Assembly: GCF_020497125.1 (NCBI RefSeq)
Contig: NC_059080.1
Location: 70,166,618-70,230,617 of the forward strand
Length of the DNA: 64,000 bases
Direction: 5' to 3'
DNA from: Mauremys mutica
Lineage: Eukaryota > Chordata > Testudines > Geoemydidae
The position numbers and the translations under genes are program-made. The notes beneath the pieces are model-generated. The model searched no databases. It was given only the letters and a program-made list of their open reading frames with translations, and was not told the origin of the DNA. Within the stretch, counting starts at the first letter, position 1, and each line of letters starts with the position of its first letter. Shown one piece after another: positions 21,270 to 33,258 of this stretch.

Positions 21270-22077
21270 GAGGTGGGCTCAGAGCTCATGGACATGTGGA
21301 TTGGAACCAAAACCTTGCATCATCTAAAGTCTGCTGGGTGATGGCACAGTGGGAGGAGAAGGTATGCACTGACAACTAGGTTGCAACCCTGCAGATGTCT
21401 TGGATTGAGACCTGCGCCACAAATGATGCTGTATAGGCCTGAGCTTTTGTGGAATGAGCGGTCAAGATGGCAAGAGGTAGAACATGCTCAAATACAAGAG
21501 GTTACCCTGGCTGAGATTCTCTGGGCTGAAACCCAGAAAATGACTTGGTTGCTATAGAACTGTGAGACCACCTTTGGAAGGAAGGTTGGATGGAGTTGAA
21601 CCTTGTCCTTGAAGGACACTGGGTTCTGACATAAGGGCCCTGATTTCAGAGACCTTTCTGGCTGAGGTAATTGCTGTTGAAAGGCAACCTTCCATGAGAG
21701 AAACAGCAGAGAGCATGACACTAGTGGCTCAAAGGGAGGGCCAGCAAGTTTTGATAGGACCAGGTTTAAATCTCATGGGGGAATCAGTTCACAAACCTGA
21801 GGGTAGAGCCTCGCTAACTTTTAAGAAAGCAGATTATCATCTCGTGAGAAAATATAGGCCTACCGCCCACTGGCAGGTGGAAGGCCAAAATTACTACTAG
21901 GCATACCTTGGTAGATGCAAGGGCCAGACCTTGCTGTTTTAGGTAGAGCAGGGAATCCAGTATAGATTGAAGGGAAGACCGAATCAGAGAGAGACCTCGT
22001 TGGGAAGATGATATCAAGAAACGCTTCCGCTTAGCGAGGTAGGTAGCGCTAGTAGACGGCTTCCTACTACCTAGCAA
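21270..22077 (-). pseudogene. DIRS tyrosine recombinase, degraded
   Basis: The enzyme would integrate a circular DNA form of the element. The N-terminal part (22077-21814) has 'KQQGLALASTKVCLVVILAF' and 'HLPVGGRP', as in DIRS recombinases. A 'SARKVSEIRALMS' block near 21680-21640 holds the first catalytic Arg but sits in a different frame from its neighbours. Further on come 'LTAHSTKAQAYTASF' and 'VSIQDICRVAT'. At the place of the nucleophilic Tyr ('HTF..HY' in relatives) the sequence reads His-Cys (codon over 21346-21348), so the catalytic Tyr appears lost. Several frameshifts are present. Confidence 0.75.
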
Positions 22078-22079
22078 GA

Positions 22080-22800
22080 CCTGGAGAACTTGTTCTGAAC
22101 AGCCTTGCTCCTCGCTTCCATGCAGTCAGGTGAAAGGCCTCGAGGTTTGGGTGGAGTAAACAGCTGTAGTCTTGTGAGAACAGGTCAGGGCAGAGGGGGA
22201 GCAGCAGTGGGGGTGCTACTGATAAGTCTAGCAGTGTGCTGAACCAGTGTTGGCATGGCCACACTGGAGCTATAAGAATAACTCTCACCTTCGCATGCTT
22301 GATTTTCAGTAGGACCTTGTGTACCAGAAGAACTGGAGGAAATGTATAGAATAGGCGCTCTGTCCATGGAAGCAGGAAGGCATCTGAAAGGGAACCTGGG
22401 TGCTGGGAGGGGCTGCTGGAGGCCAGGGAGACAATGTAGAATCTCAGTTTCTTGAGATGTTTGTTGAGGTGACACAGGTCTAGGATGGGACGAAGCTTTG
22501 GGATTAGGAAATATCAGGAATAAAATGCCTTCCCTCTCAAGTTTTGAGGCACCTCTTCCACAGCCCTCACCCATAGAAGGGTTTGCACCTCCTGGGCTAG
22601 GAGTTGCTCGTAAGAAGGGTCCTTGAAGAGGGACATGGAGGGGGGTGGGAAGAAGGGGTGGAGGGAAAACTGAAGGGTATAACCATCCACCACTATATTT
22701 AGCACCTAGAGGTCCGATGTGATGAGGAACCACGCTGAGCTGAAGTGGGAAAGTCAGTCCAAAAACAGGGGGGTAGGATCTGATGCAGGTACTGGTATAG
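22080..22800 (-). pseudogene. DIRS RT/RNase H remnant with core deleted
   Basis: The minus strand reads 'HLNKHLKKLRF' and 'YIVSLASS', the beginning of a DIRS reverse transcriptase. It then passes directly, near 22400, to 'FLLPWTERLFYTFPP', 'KVRVILIAPVWPCQHWF' and 'LHPNLEAFHLTAW', the very end of the RNase H region. The motifs that should lie between, including the YxDD active site, are absent, so roughly 1 kb has been deleted. The frame is also broken several times. Confidence 0.75.
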
Positions 22801-24625
22801 TGCCCTCAGGCACACCTTCAAAAGGCCTGTTTGGGCCCTCTGGGAGTACCTATGCAACCCCAGCAGTGAGACTGAGGTGGATGGAAGTGGTTGACGGGGC
22901 TTGTAATACCCGCCCCTTCTCTTGAACAGGTCGTCTTGGTGGCAGAGCTGTGAAGTGGGCCGGTTGTTGAGGCCTGAAGCGCTTCCTGTAAGTAGCCAGG
23001 GCATAGAGGCCCAGGGACCTGAGGGTAGCCCTCGAGTCCTTCAGGCCACAGAGCTTTGAGTCAGTTTGCTCCGAAAACTAGGTGCCCTGGAAAGGGAGGC
23101 CATGAATCGACTGCTGGACCTCCTGAGGTAGCCCCAAGGACTGTAGCCAAGAGCATCGCCTCGTGGCCACTGTAGAGGCCATTGTTTTGGCAGCCGCATC
23201 AGCGCTGTCCAGTGCTACCTGAGTTGAGGCCCTCACAACATTTTTTCCCTCTTCAGGACTCCAGGCAAGAATTCTCTGCCCTCTTTGAGGAGGGAGAGAC
23301 AAAGGAGTCTGCCACAGGGGCTCTGACCAATTACAGCCTTGTTACTGGGTAGGGCCACCTTAGATGGTGCTACTGCAGCTCCATCCTTGAGCTCCTCAGC
23401 CTCTAGTCCCAGGTGAGCCACTATCCTCTTTAGAAGCTCCTGGTGGAGCTGCTGGGTCCCAAGGCAGCCTTGTCTGGGGAGGAGGAGGAGGAGGAAGAGG
23501 CCTGTACCAGAGAAGGAGCTTCCTCCTGTTCCTCTGTGTCGATTACTTCCATGGAGCCCACATCCTGTGTATCGGTGCCGGGTTAGGTACCAGAGTCAGG
23601 GTCCAGTGCCGAGCATAGCAGCGAAGCGAGTATAATCAGTGGGACGACGGACCCGGTATTGGGGAAAATCCCCATGAGTTCCAGAATAGCCATTGCATAG
23701 GCCATCATCCACCTGACAAGGTACTAGCACAGGAACCTGCACCAGGATGCGGTGGTACATAAGATGGGTACTGGTGGCATCTCTTGGGATGGGCATAGGG
23801 ATCCAACTCAGACTCCAACAAAGAGTCCTCCTGAGGTGATCACGGGGAGCAGTACCCTTCACTTCCACCATTCAGTGCCGAGGGTCTGGGGACCGGTGCC
23901 AGACCAGAGACAACCTTGCAGAAGAAAGCAAGGTCGATTTGCCCCTGGAAGGTACCAAAGGTCCCAGTGCCAGGAAGGAGCTCAGAGCACTATGCTCTCT
24001 CCTGCTCATGCTCATCAGAGCCGGCTGTTGTCCCATCAAGGTCAGCGGTACTGGGAGCAATAATAAGTCCCTGGCCACTGCAAAGACCTCCAGGGTAGAA
24101 GGTACCATGATCCCACTGGCGCCGCAATGATTTCTTGGCATCGGTGGGGGGTTCTGTACTGAACTCGATGTCCATCTGGGCAGAGTTGATGGTGCCACCA
24201 TAGGTTCTCGGGCGGAGGAGTGGCCCAACACGTGTCGCACTCCACTGTCTACCCCTTGTTTGCCTTTCTTCAGCACCGGAGAGTGCCCTCTCTCAGAGCA
24301 CTGCTTTTTATCTCTCTTCCTCAGCACCAGAGATGGAGAACAGTATCAGGAAACGCATGGTGCAGAAGGGGTGCTTCGAACCAAGGCCAAAGTGCTGAGT
24401 GCCGAATCTGAGCGACCTGGTTTCAATGTCAATCTAAGAGTGGCTTTCATTAGGATAGCCCTCAGTCTAGCTTCTCTGTCTTTCTTCATACAAGGCTTAA
24501 AGTCCCGACAAATCTGACTGTGCTCTCTTACGTGAGAGTCTCCCAGACACTTCAGACAACTGGAGTGTGGGTCGATCACTGGCATGGGCTTGCCACAGGA
24601 GGCACAAAATTTGAATCCCACAGAC
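22800..24625 (-). pseudogene. DIRS gag-like region
   Basis: The start (24621) encodes 'FCASCGKPMPVIDPHSSCLK' and 'ICRDFKPCMKKDREARL', a short Cys-rich motif typical of the DIRS gag N-terminus. A Ser/Pro-rich middle follows. Then comes the conserved 'ALDSADAAAKTMASTVATRR' and 'WLQSLGLPQEVQQSI' block (23302-23078), then 'RPTSQLCHQDDLFKRRGGYY' (about 22950). Several frames are needed. The plus-strand frames in this interval are shadows. Confidence 0.75.
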
Positions 24626-25000
24626 TGGGGTATGCCCAGCCTCAGGGGTAATGGGAGCCCCTCTACAATAAAGGAGTGGGTCTAACTATCTACACTAGTG
24701 TATTTACACTACAACTATACTAAGAATAATACCAAAGATGCAGAGAAGAAAACCACGGAAAAATGCCTTGCCTAAGCAAGAGAAGCTGTTCCAGCAATTG
24801 TCACAGGCGGTAAGAAGAAACGAGGGGTAGTGGGGGTGCAGGGCTGGCAGTGCCCCTTAATCCAGCGCATAAGCGCATGCCACCAGAGGGCGATAGAGCC
24901 GGCCTGACAGATATCACTGAGGGAAAAATCAAAAACAACATGTACATGGCGAGCAAACACCTAACGTTGAATGGACATGAACAATCACTCAAAGAAGAAT

Positions 25001-25600
25001 ATATTTTCCAACTAGAATTTTTTCCTTTTCTTTTTATCAATTGCTATGTAGGCAGGATAAGACTTTTCCAGAAGCAAACTACCTATTTATCTGTATCTAT
25101 CTACGCACACACATCCTTATATGTTGTTTGAGTCACTGTTAATGACAAAGGCCCTGAAAGTTGAAACATTTCTACCATATAAAACTTCAGAAAGAATATC
25201 CAATAAGTGTAATAGTACATACATAGAGCCACAAGAGTGGAGTGCACAGCCTCATTTTCCTCTATGTTTCACAAGTGTCGCAGGAAATACCTTTCAACGC
25301 TGACCCTGAGAGTGAAACCACTGCTTTTGCACTGGGAAGCTCAGGAATAAACTTGTCAAATCAACCTCCTTTGGCCCTTTGGGGGAAAATTATTTTAGAA
25401 GACCAAAAACTGGAAAAAAAATATTTGCAAAAGGTACATTCTGTTCAGAACTAGCGCATACACAAGAAGAGAGTGTTAATGGATTTGTGAGAGGCCCAGA
25501 AAATATGCTTCATTAAGTTAAGCTCACATTGAGTTGTTTACATCTGTGCTTTTTATTAACTAAAAAGGTGCCTATTTCTTATTAATATATCAGAGGCTTA
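25001..25600. other. Non-coding sequence
   Basis: No gene or clear repeat was recognised. Confidence 0.5.
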
Positions 25601-25719
25601 TTGTGGCTGGCCCTCGCAGGTACAAGGGAAGACAGAAGGAGCGTGAAGTTTTTCCCCTTTCTTGCTCCACTGCAGCGAGTCCAGCCATAATTTGGCTGGG
25701 GATGGGAGGCACAGCTCCA

Positions 25720-25995
25720 TGCTAGTCTTCATTTATTCACTCTAATTTAAGGTTTCGCGAGCCAGTAATACATTTTAACGTTTTTAGAAGGTCTCTTTCT
25801 ATAGTATATAATTAAACTATTGTTGTATGTAAAGTGAATAAGGTTTTTAAAATGTTTACGAAGCTTCATTTAAAATTAAATTAAAATGCAGAGCCCCCCA
25901 GACCGGTGGTGAGGACCTGGGCAGTGTGAGTGCCACTGAAAATCAGCTCACGTGCCACCTTTGGCACGTACGCCATAGGTTGCCTACTCCTGTGG
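25720..25995 (-). mobile_element. hAT-like element, right end preserved
   Basis: The right terminus 'gccataggttgcctactcctg' is a hAT-type end (reversed cagragtaggcaacc). Inside are 'gcagagccccccagaccggtgg', 'ttaaaattaaattaaaatg' and 'tcttcatttattcactct', in the order of a common reptile hAT family. The left end and target duplication could not be identified, so the left boundary is approximate. Confidence 0.6.
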
Positions 25996-28900
25996 TAGAC
26001 AGTAGTGGAGTGCTGAGAATCGAGGTTTCTGGGTTCTGTTCCTGGCTCTAGAGGGAGAATACGTGCAAGTGTTTAGAACAGAGGACTAAGTCTTGGGTGC
26101 TGTTTGTAGTTACTGGTGCTTTGCAATCACATAGTGCTCATTCAGCTGAGAGCATGGAAGTGTTTTGCAAAGGTATAGGAGTCACCTTATTTTACAGCAT
26201 AGCCAAGTACCTATAATTGGCACATTTTTCTGAAAGGCTGCGTGGCTGAATGGGCCAGGCTTGAGGCTGCCATATAACAGAGACTGTGAGACAATAGACT
26301 TTAAAGCATGACATTTTTATGTACAGAAAAAGGTCTTACTGCCCAGGAATGAATTTAGCTTGTTGTGAGGGTTGGGTAGTGTCATTTTAATAAGGGGGTC
26401 TTGGGCCCAACAAAGTGTTTATTAACATCTTTTCCCTTGCTGGATTTGAGACACCCCTTTATCTGGAGATCATTGCTTGTCTGCCAATGATAAGCAGGCA
26501 TCCTCACTGGTGTGTTGAGTTCTGGATGTTCCTGAGGAAAACAAAGTCTGTATTCAAATCCCTGAACCACATTTAACTGCTTAATGATGTACAACAACAC
26601 AATCAGGTTAATATCTTTGACTCTCTGGGCCCACTTATTTCATCACATATACACATTAGCCGGGGTAACTGAGTGGTGAGGGGAGAAATTCCACATTTGT
26701 GGGGAGGAGGAGATATTTCTCTGTTTAACCTGGCACTTATTTGAAGATGCTGAGGAAAGAGTTGGAATGTTCAAATAAGTCCCGAGGGGATGGATTAGTG
26801 AGCAGGGCAGGGGCTGCCAGTGAGGTGGTCAAAGCTGCAGGATAACTTATCACATGACTCTGCAATGTTTTACGTGTGTGTGTGTGTGTAAATGTATAAA
26901 AGCTTCCAAGGCTAGAAATGGGAGCTTTGTACTTCCATTGGGAAAGGGAGCTGCTGAATTTTTCCAGTTGAGATACACAGCACTTGCCCCAAGCCCAAGG
27001 CAATGGTGGGGATTTTTCAGTATAGGAAAGCCAGGATAGGTCAGTAGTAGAGGTTTTTATGGTTCCCACTGAGCCTTATACACCTGGACTCATGGCAACA
27101 AGGCAGTTGGCTTTATGAGGGGGTGGATATGGAAACAGAGATGCACAAACAATTCTTCTAACTACCTTAACAACAACCTCTTACTACTTCTCCATCCCAC
27201 AGAGCACTTGAATTAATGGCTTTGCTTCCCACAAGTATACTATAGTCACAGTCTATTTGGTTGAAACAGTGATAAAAGCACTAGCTGTACATCATGAATT
27301 ACTAGTGTGCTTAGAGCTGACTCAACACCTCTCTGAATGCCGTACTCATCCTGGCAACGTTGTCAGACCATGGAGGGAGAGGCTACTCTGTGCTGCAGGC
27401 TCTAAAAGTAGGTTTGTATGAAGCTGATTCAGAAGGTGAATAATTTTGATAAGAGCCTGTATATTCACTCCCATCTGCCCTACTCCCACACCACACTCAG
27501 TGTTTCTTCCCACTGATTAAAAACCACTCTTTCCTCCTACATGCTATCAACACCTGACTGTCTATTCTCACTCCACAACAGTCAGTTCCTATAATGCATT
27601 CAAAGCACAATTTCGTCTGACACTTTTTTAAAGTTAATTCTGTTAAAGCACATTTTTTGTCTGAGAGGGCTCTGGCTTCACAGGTGGGAACAAATAAGCT
27701 TTAATGTCTTTTACCATACCTGCTCTCAGATACTCTGTTCCCTCTATTGAATATCTTGGGCCACATCCTGCAAAAGTTTATGCTGCACTTAACAGGAAGT
27801 CCAGTGCAATGGCATTTCGGATATGAAGTGGAAGTAGCACCAGAGGCCTGTGAGTAAAACTGTTCAATGTGGCCCCACCCCCACTCATTCCCTATACCCC
27901 ATTTTTATGGCATGAAAATGACGTGGGATTAGCTGGGAGTAGATTACCCTATAGGCAGCGCTCCCTATTCCCTATCCTAGCAGCAAAAATTCAGTGCTCA
28001 CCAGACATTTTACCAAACAATATGTTTCTCTCTCATTTGCAAATTTTCCTTCTTTTCCCCCTTTTTGGTCTCTGTAGGTTCTGGTCTATACCATATGCTG
28101 TCCACATACTGTGTAACAGGTTTAAAATGAGGGGAGGAAAGAGTACAATAGAAAAATAATATTCATGCAATGGGCCCCCATCTAATCACACAAGCTGTGA
28201 AGGTTGTCTCCCTCATTTGAAGACATTATTGTAGAGATCAGGATTCCTTGCATGGCAAGAAGGCACTCCATCAAGCTGTAATTGTTTACTGTTGCTCAGG
28301 GATCCCATTGGGTCTCAGAGGAGTTCTTCTGCTATGAAATTTTAAATGCAAAAATAAAAATCTAACCGGCAATGCTTTCTTTTTATCTGGTCTTTTACCT
28401 CCGCTGATAATTGATGCACATGCATCATGGAAACAATTCTGAGGAATAGATTTCACATGGGTTACATCCTGTGGATAAAACTGCAGAACGTGTCAAAATC
28501 ACAGTGTGTTCTGCAGTTTCTGACCATTCATCTTTTTCATACAAGGCAAGTCTGCTCTCCACTGTGTGCTGTGCTAATATACATTCAGCTTCACTCTCTT
28601 CTTCTGTTGACTCCTGAGCTGCTCAGTCACTCCTGCTGGTACAGCCACAAGGAAATCACCTGGAAATCATCATTGGGGAGCACCTGTACATGCCTGTGAG
28701 GTAGTCTGGACACTCTTCCCCCACATAAATTCCCAGGCCCTCAGACAGCCCCAACGGAAGATTTAGCACCACTGAATGACCCACACTCATTCACTTTCAT
28801 TAACAAAAATAGGAGAAAATTCCTACAGAGCAGGGAATAGGCTTGCATGGCACTTCACAGCTTCGAATGGAGGCTGAATTACAAGGCATGCTTTTCAAAG

Positions 28901-29270
28901 CACATGCCGAAGATGCACTCAGGAAATCTCTCTCTTTACAACCAGCTGTGTGTGTACATCATCCCTGATATATTTTACATTTGTTCTCCTTAATTTGCTG
29001 CTAACCCTTTCCACACTTCCCACATCTTCCCATAATCGCTTTCATTTTAGAGGATCTCCCAGTCCCAGGACCCTCCTGATTTTCTGTCTCTGTCTTCCCT
29101 CTCCCATCTCTGTGCATCACTGCAGCATCTCCCTCACACAGATCATCACAGCTTTGCACCTGCCTCTTCCCATTACCCCACAGCCATACATGCTAAAAAA
29201 GTGCAGGCAGGGAGAAGTTGTTTTTGGACTCTGCCTCCTGCTACTCTGTGGTCACAGAAGGGCAAGGGTC
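25996..29270. other. Non-coding sequence upstream of the CUL3 exons
   Basis: No exon was recognised; in particular the CUL3 exon expected upstream (encoding the 'TTMDEFRQHLQATG' region) was not seen. A short (GT)n lies at about 26875-26889. About 26030-26090 is a faint MIR-like fragment. Confidence 0.45.
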
Positions 29271-29810
29271 AGAATCATAGAATATCAGGGTTGGAAGAGA
29301 CCTCAGGAGGTCATCTAGTCCAATCCCCTGCTCAAAGCAAGACCAACACCAACTAAATCATCCCAGCCAGGGCTTTGTCAAGCTGGGCCTTAAAAACCTC
29401 TAAGGATGGAGATTCCACCACCTCTCTAGGTAACCTATTCCAATGCTTCACCACCAACCTTGTGAAATAGTGTTTCCTAATATCCAACCTAGACCTCCCC
29501 CACTGCAACTTGAGACCATTACTTCTTGTTCTGTCATCTGCCACCACTGAGAACAGCCTAGCTCCATCCTCTTTGGAACGCCCTTCAGGTAGTTGAAGGC
29601 TGCTATCAAATCCCCCTCACTCTTCTCTTCTGCAGACTAAATAACCCCAGTTCCCTCATCCTCTTGTCATAAGTCATGTGCCCCAGCCCCCTAATCATTT
29701 TTGTTGCCCTCCGCTGGACTCTTTCCAATTTTTCCACATCCTTCCTGTAGTGTGGGGCCCAAAACTGGACACAGTATTCCAGATGAGGCCTCACCAATGC
29801 CAAATAGAAA
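29271..29810 (-). mobile_element. CR1 LINE 3' end
   Basis: Begins on the plus strand with 'agaatcatagaatatcaggg', the reversed CR1 octamer end, and 'ggttggaagagacctcagg'. The minus strand encodes CR1 C-terminal text: '[11 protein letters not shown]', '[14 protein letters not shown]', '[19 protein letters not shown]'. It is 5'-truncated at about 29810 and lies 79 bp before the splice acceptor of the first CUL3 exon. Confidence 0.95.
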
Positions 29811-29889
29811 GTGTAATAATACCATAGGAGAAGTGGAGAACACTGTCCTGTTTTAAAACGGTGGATGTCTTCTTCCAATGTTGCTGTAG

Positions 29890-30503
<614 letters not shown>

Positions 30504-30623
30504 TAATCAGTTTTGGATTTTCTTAGCTATAAATTAAACTGCCAGTATAGGACATGAGTACAAGTTAAAAAAAATACATCTATCCCTTTTTAATTCAACT
30601 CTGACCTTGGCAACAGTTTGGAG

Positions 30624-31123
30624 CAGGGGTCCCCAATGCGGTGCCCGGGGGCACCATGGCACCCGCGGGGGCATCTTAATGCGCCCGCGTCCTGGCCCCC
30701 AGGAGAGCACCCGCCGAAATGCCGCAGCAGCATTTTGGCGGGGACGCCTCTCAATGACGACGCTTGTCGCCGACAAGTGATGTCATCGAGAGGCGTCACT
30801 CCCAAATTTCAGCAGCGACGCCTCTCAATGACGCCGCTTGCCGTCAACAAGTGACGTCATCGAGAGGCGTCGGCCCCGAATTTCGGCAGGGACGCCTCTC
30901 GCTGACGCCGCTTGCCGTCAACAAGTGACGTCATCGAGAGGCGTCGCTCCCGAATTTCAGTGGGGACGCCTCTTGATGATGTCGCTTGTCGACGGCAAGC
31001 GACGTCATCGAGAGGCGTCGCCGCCGAAATGCCGCCGAAATTCGGCAGCGTTTTGGCGGGTGCTCCACCACCGCAGTGGTCCTTCGGCTGGCGCCCGCCG
31101 GCCAAAAAGGTTGGGGACCACTG
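30624..31123. mobile_element. hAT (Charlie-type ends), 500 bp, with palindromic tandem array
   Basis: Ends caggggtccccaa and ttggggaccactg are inverted repeats of the Charlie type. The flanks gtttggag at 30616-30623 and 31124-31131 are a perfect 8-bp target duplication. The interior is GC-rich and mostly a four-copy 74-bp array. It lies 189 bp after the second CUL3 exon. Confidence 0.95.
30743..31030. repeat. 74-bp tandem array, each unit a palindrome
   Basis: gacgcctc begins at 30743, 30817, 30891 and 30965, an exact 74-bp period. Each unit holds the inverted pair gacgcctct and agaggcgtc (separated by about 36 bp), with a further inner 'cttgtcg..cgacaag' or 'cttgccgtc' part. The fourth unit's centre has a distinct inverted version ('cgcttgtcgacggcaagcg'). 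Confidence 0.92.
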
Positions 31124-31201
31124 GTTTGGAGTATACTTACAAGCATACATTCTATAATCCTGAATCAAATTTGAAACTCTCCAACCTGTTCGTTTAATTA
31201 A

Positions 31202-31980
31202 ATCATAGGATGATAATGGATTCATAGACTTTAAGGTCAGAGGAGACCATCGTGATCATCTAGTCTGATCTCCTGCACATTGCAGGTCACAGAATCTCAC
31301 CCACAGACTCGTGTAATAGACCCCTAGCCGAGTTACTGAAGTTCTTAAATCATGAATTAAAGAGTTCAAGTTACAGAAAATCCACCATTTATACTAGTTT
31401 AAACCTGCAAATGACCTGTTCCCCGTACTGCAGAGGAAGGTGAAAACCCCCCAGGGTCTCTGCCAATCTGATCTATGTTAAAATTCCTTCCTGACCCCAA
31501 ATATGGCCATCAGTTAGACCCTGAGCATGTGGGTAAGACTCATCAGCCAGACAGCTGGGAAAGAATTCACTGTAGTAACTCAGAGCCCTCCCCGTCTAAT
31601 GTCCCATTACCAGCCATTGGAGATATTTGCTCCTGGCAGTTGCAGATCAGCTACATGCCATTGTGGGCAGTTTCATCATTACCATCCTCTCCATAAACTT
31701 ATCAAGCTCTGTCTTGAAGCCAGTTAGGTTTTTTGCTCCCACTACTCCCCTTGGAAGTCTGTTCCAGAACTTTACTCCTCTGATGGTTAGAAATGTTCGT
31801 CTAATTTCAAGCCTACACCTGTTGATGGCCAGTTTATATCCATTTATTCTTGTGTCCACATTGGTGCTTAACTTAAATAACTTCTCACCTTCCCTGGTAT
31901 TTATCCCTCTGAGGTATTTATATAGAGCCATCATATCTTCCCCCAAGCCTTTGTTTGGTTAGCCTAAATAATCCCTACCC
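31202..31980 (-). mobile_element. CR1 LINE 3' end, second family
   Basis: Starts 'ggattcatagactttaaggt' and 'accatcgtgatcatctagtc', a CR1 3' UTR. The minus-strand C-terminal ORF2 text 'EDMMALYKYLRGINTREG', 'INGYKLAINRCRLEIRRTFL' and 'GVKFWNRLP' lies at 31946-31647. It is 5'-truncated near 31980. Confidence 0.9.
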
Positions 31981-32865
31981 TCCAGCGTATCTACCTCCCC
32001 CACCAGCTTAAGTTCTTCACATGGGGCCTCCTTCCACTCACCAGGGGGAACAGAGCTATTCCTGAGAGTCTCCACATGGGGCACCGGCTGCCTCCAGCAT
32101 GCTGCGGCTTTTTGGATGTGCTTCCTTATCCACCTGTCGCCACAGGCCAGAGCGACTGATCAGCATTGCCACAGCACACCTGAAGCAGCTGGCTGGTAGC
32201 CAGCAGAGAAATTACAGTGCCACTGCGACCTTCTCAGTCAGGAGGTCGACATAAGCCACAATGACCAGACAAAGGCGTCTTTGACTCAAGAACCCACCCA
32301 GGTCTGTGGGCTTCCTGGCCTTTTTAAGATGGCTCAGATTTCAGTTCAACAAGAATGATATTCCAATCACTGTACACTTTGCAAATAGAAGTCAACATTT
32401 GCCCACACTTTCCACTCACTGGTTTTGGAGATACTGCAGTAATCTCCTGTTACAAGTATACTGCAGTTTGCAATCACTGGGCTAAATTCACTGCCAATGG
32501 TGCAGGGGGCGTACCCCAGCACCAGGCTGGTGGTATTTACAATGCTGTCATTCTCAGAGGTCATGTCAGGAAAAGTCTACTTTAAGTTGTGGTTGGGTTG
32601 CGAGAATTAGCAGATCCTACAGGTACCTTAGATGAGCCTTTTTGCTGGCTTTCTACTTCTGAAGCAGCTCCGGTCAGCTCCAGCCACCAACCACATGAAT
32701 TTGAGGGCATCATTCACCACTGTGGCCCTCTCCCCTACACAGAGTTTACATCAATATGATCCCACAGTCCTCAGCAGAAACTGCCATAACTAAGAGCTGA
32801 ATATAGCTCACAAAGGATGAGGGAAGGGAAGAGAAGGTTGACAAGTACAGAATAGGGATGAAACA
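31981..32865. other. Non-coding sequence
   Basis: No gene or repeat recognised. Confidence 0.5.
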
Positions 32866-33258
32866 GCTATTCAAAAGCACTGGCTGTTCCAGAGTCATAT
32901 GGTAAGGGAAGTTCTGCAATTATTATTATTTTTTTTAAATTTCATTTAACATTTGGTTTATCACAGATTTGTCAAAACACTTTAAACCAGATTTGCAGAA
33001 AAATGATTGCCTGCCCATGCCAAAGAATAGACTATGATTATCAGGTCTTTTTTCCTCTAATTGCTATGAATCTTTGATCCTTTCTCATTAGGAAGCAATG
33101 GAAATCTGAACATTGCCGAGCTATAAGGTCTGTATGTTTTCTGAAACATTGATTCATGTAACAGTTGTTTAACCAAATGTTAAATTAAACATTTTTTTTA
33201 AAAATAACAGAACTTTCCTTACCATATGACTCTGGAACAGCCAGTGCTTTCAAATAGC
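32866..33258. mobile_element. Foldback element with ~90-bp inverted arms
   Basis: The left arm 32866-32960 and right arm 33171-33258 are near-perfect reverse complements. For example, 'gcactggctgttccagag' and 'tcatatggtaaggg' recur inverted as 'cttaccatatga' and 'ctctggaacagccagtgc'. The arms enclose about 210 bp of unrelated AT-rich sequence with no open frame. It is probably a non-autonomous DNA transposon with long TIRs. The superfamily is unknown because the target duplication is unclear. Confidence 0.75.

Larger units (their letters stand above)
20901..25000 (-). mobile_element. DIRS-like tyrosine-recombinase retrotransposon, internally deleted
   Basis: Reading on the minus strand the order is gag (about 24620-22800), RT start (about 22770-22400), end of RNase H (about 22380-22080) and tyrosine recombinase (22077 to about 21270). 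Inverted termini are visible. The left plus-strand text at 20915-21060 ('attccacgttcagtgtgcgc', 'gatttttccctaagtgg', 'tctagtgccctctggtg') is the counterpart of the minus-strand text at the right end (24880-25000). Such inverted termini plus a tyrosine recombinase replace LTRs and DDE integrase in DIRS elements. The RT catalytic core and most of RNase H are missing. Confidence 0.85.

Noticed and set aside
22185..22733. 182-codon minus-strand ORF as a possible host gene
   Set aside because: It is a shifted frame over the DIRS RT/RNase H remnant; the matching protein text is spread across frames.
23752..24517. Plus-strand ORFs in the 23.7-24.5 kb interval
   Set aside because: They are shadows of the DIRS gag region on the opposite strand.
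30743..31030. CRISPR-like array
   Set aside because: The 74-bp units are contiguous repeats without unique spacers and sit in a transposon of a vertebrate genome.
30534..31225. Several ORFs on both strands next to the CUL3 exons
   Set aside because: All fall in the palindromic 74-bp array of the Charlie-type hAT.
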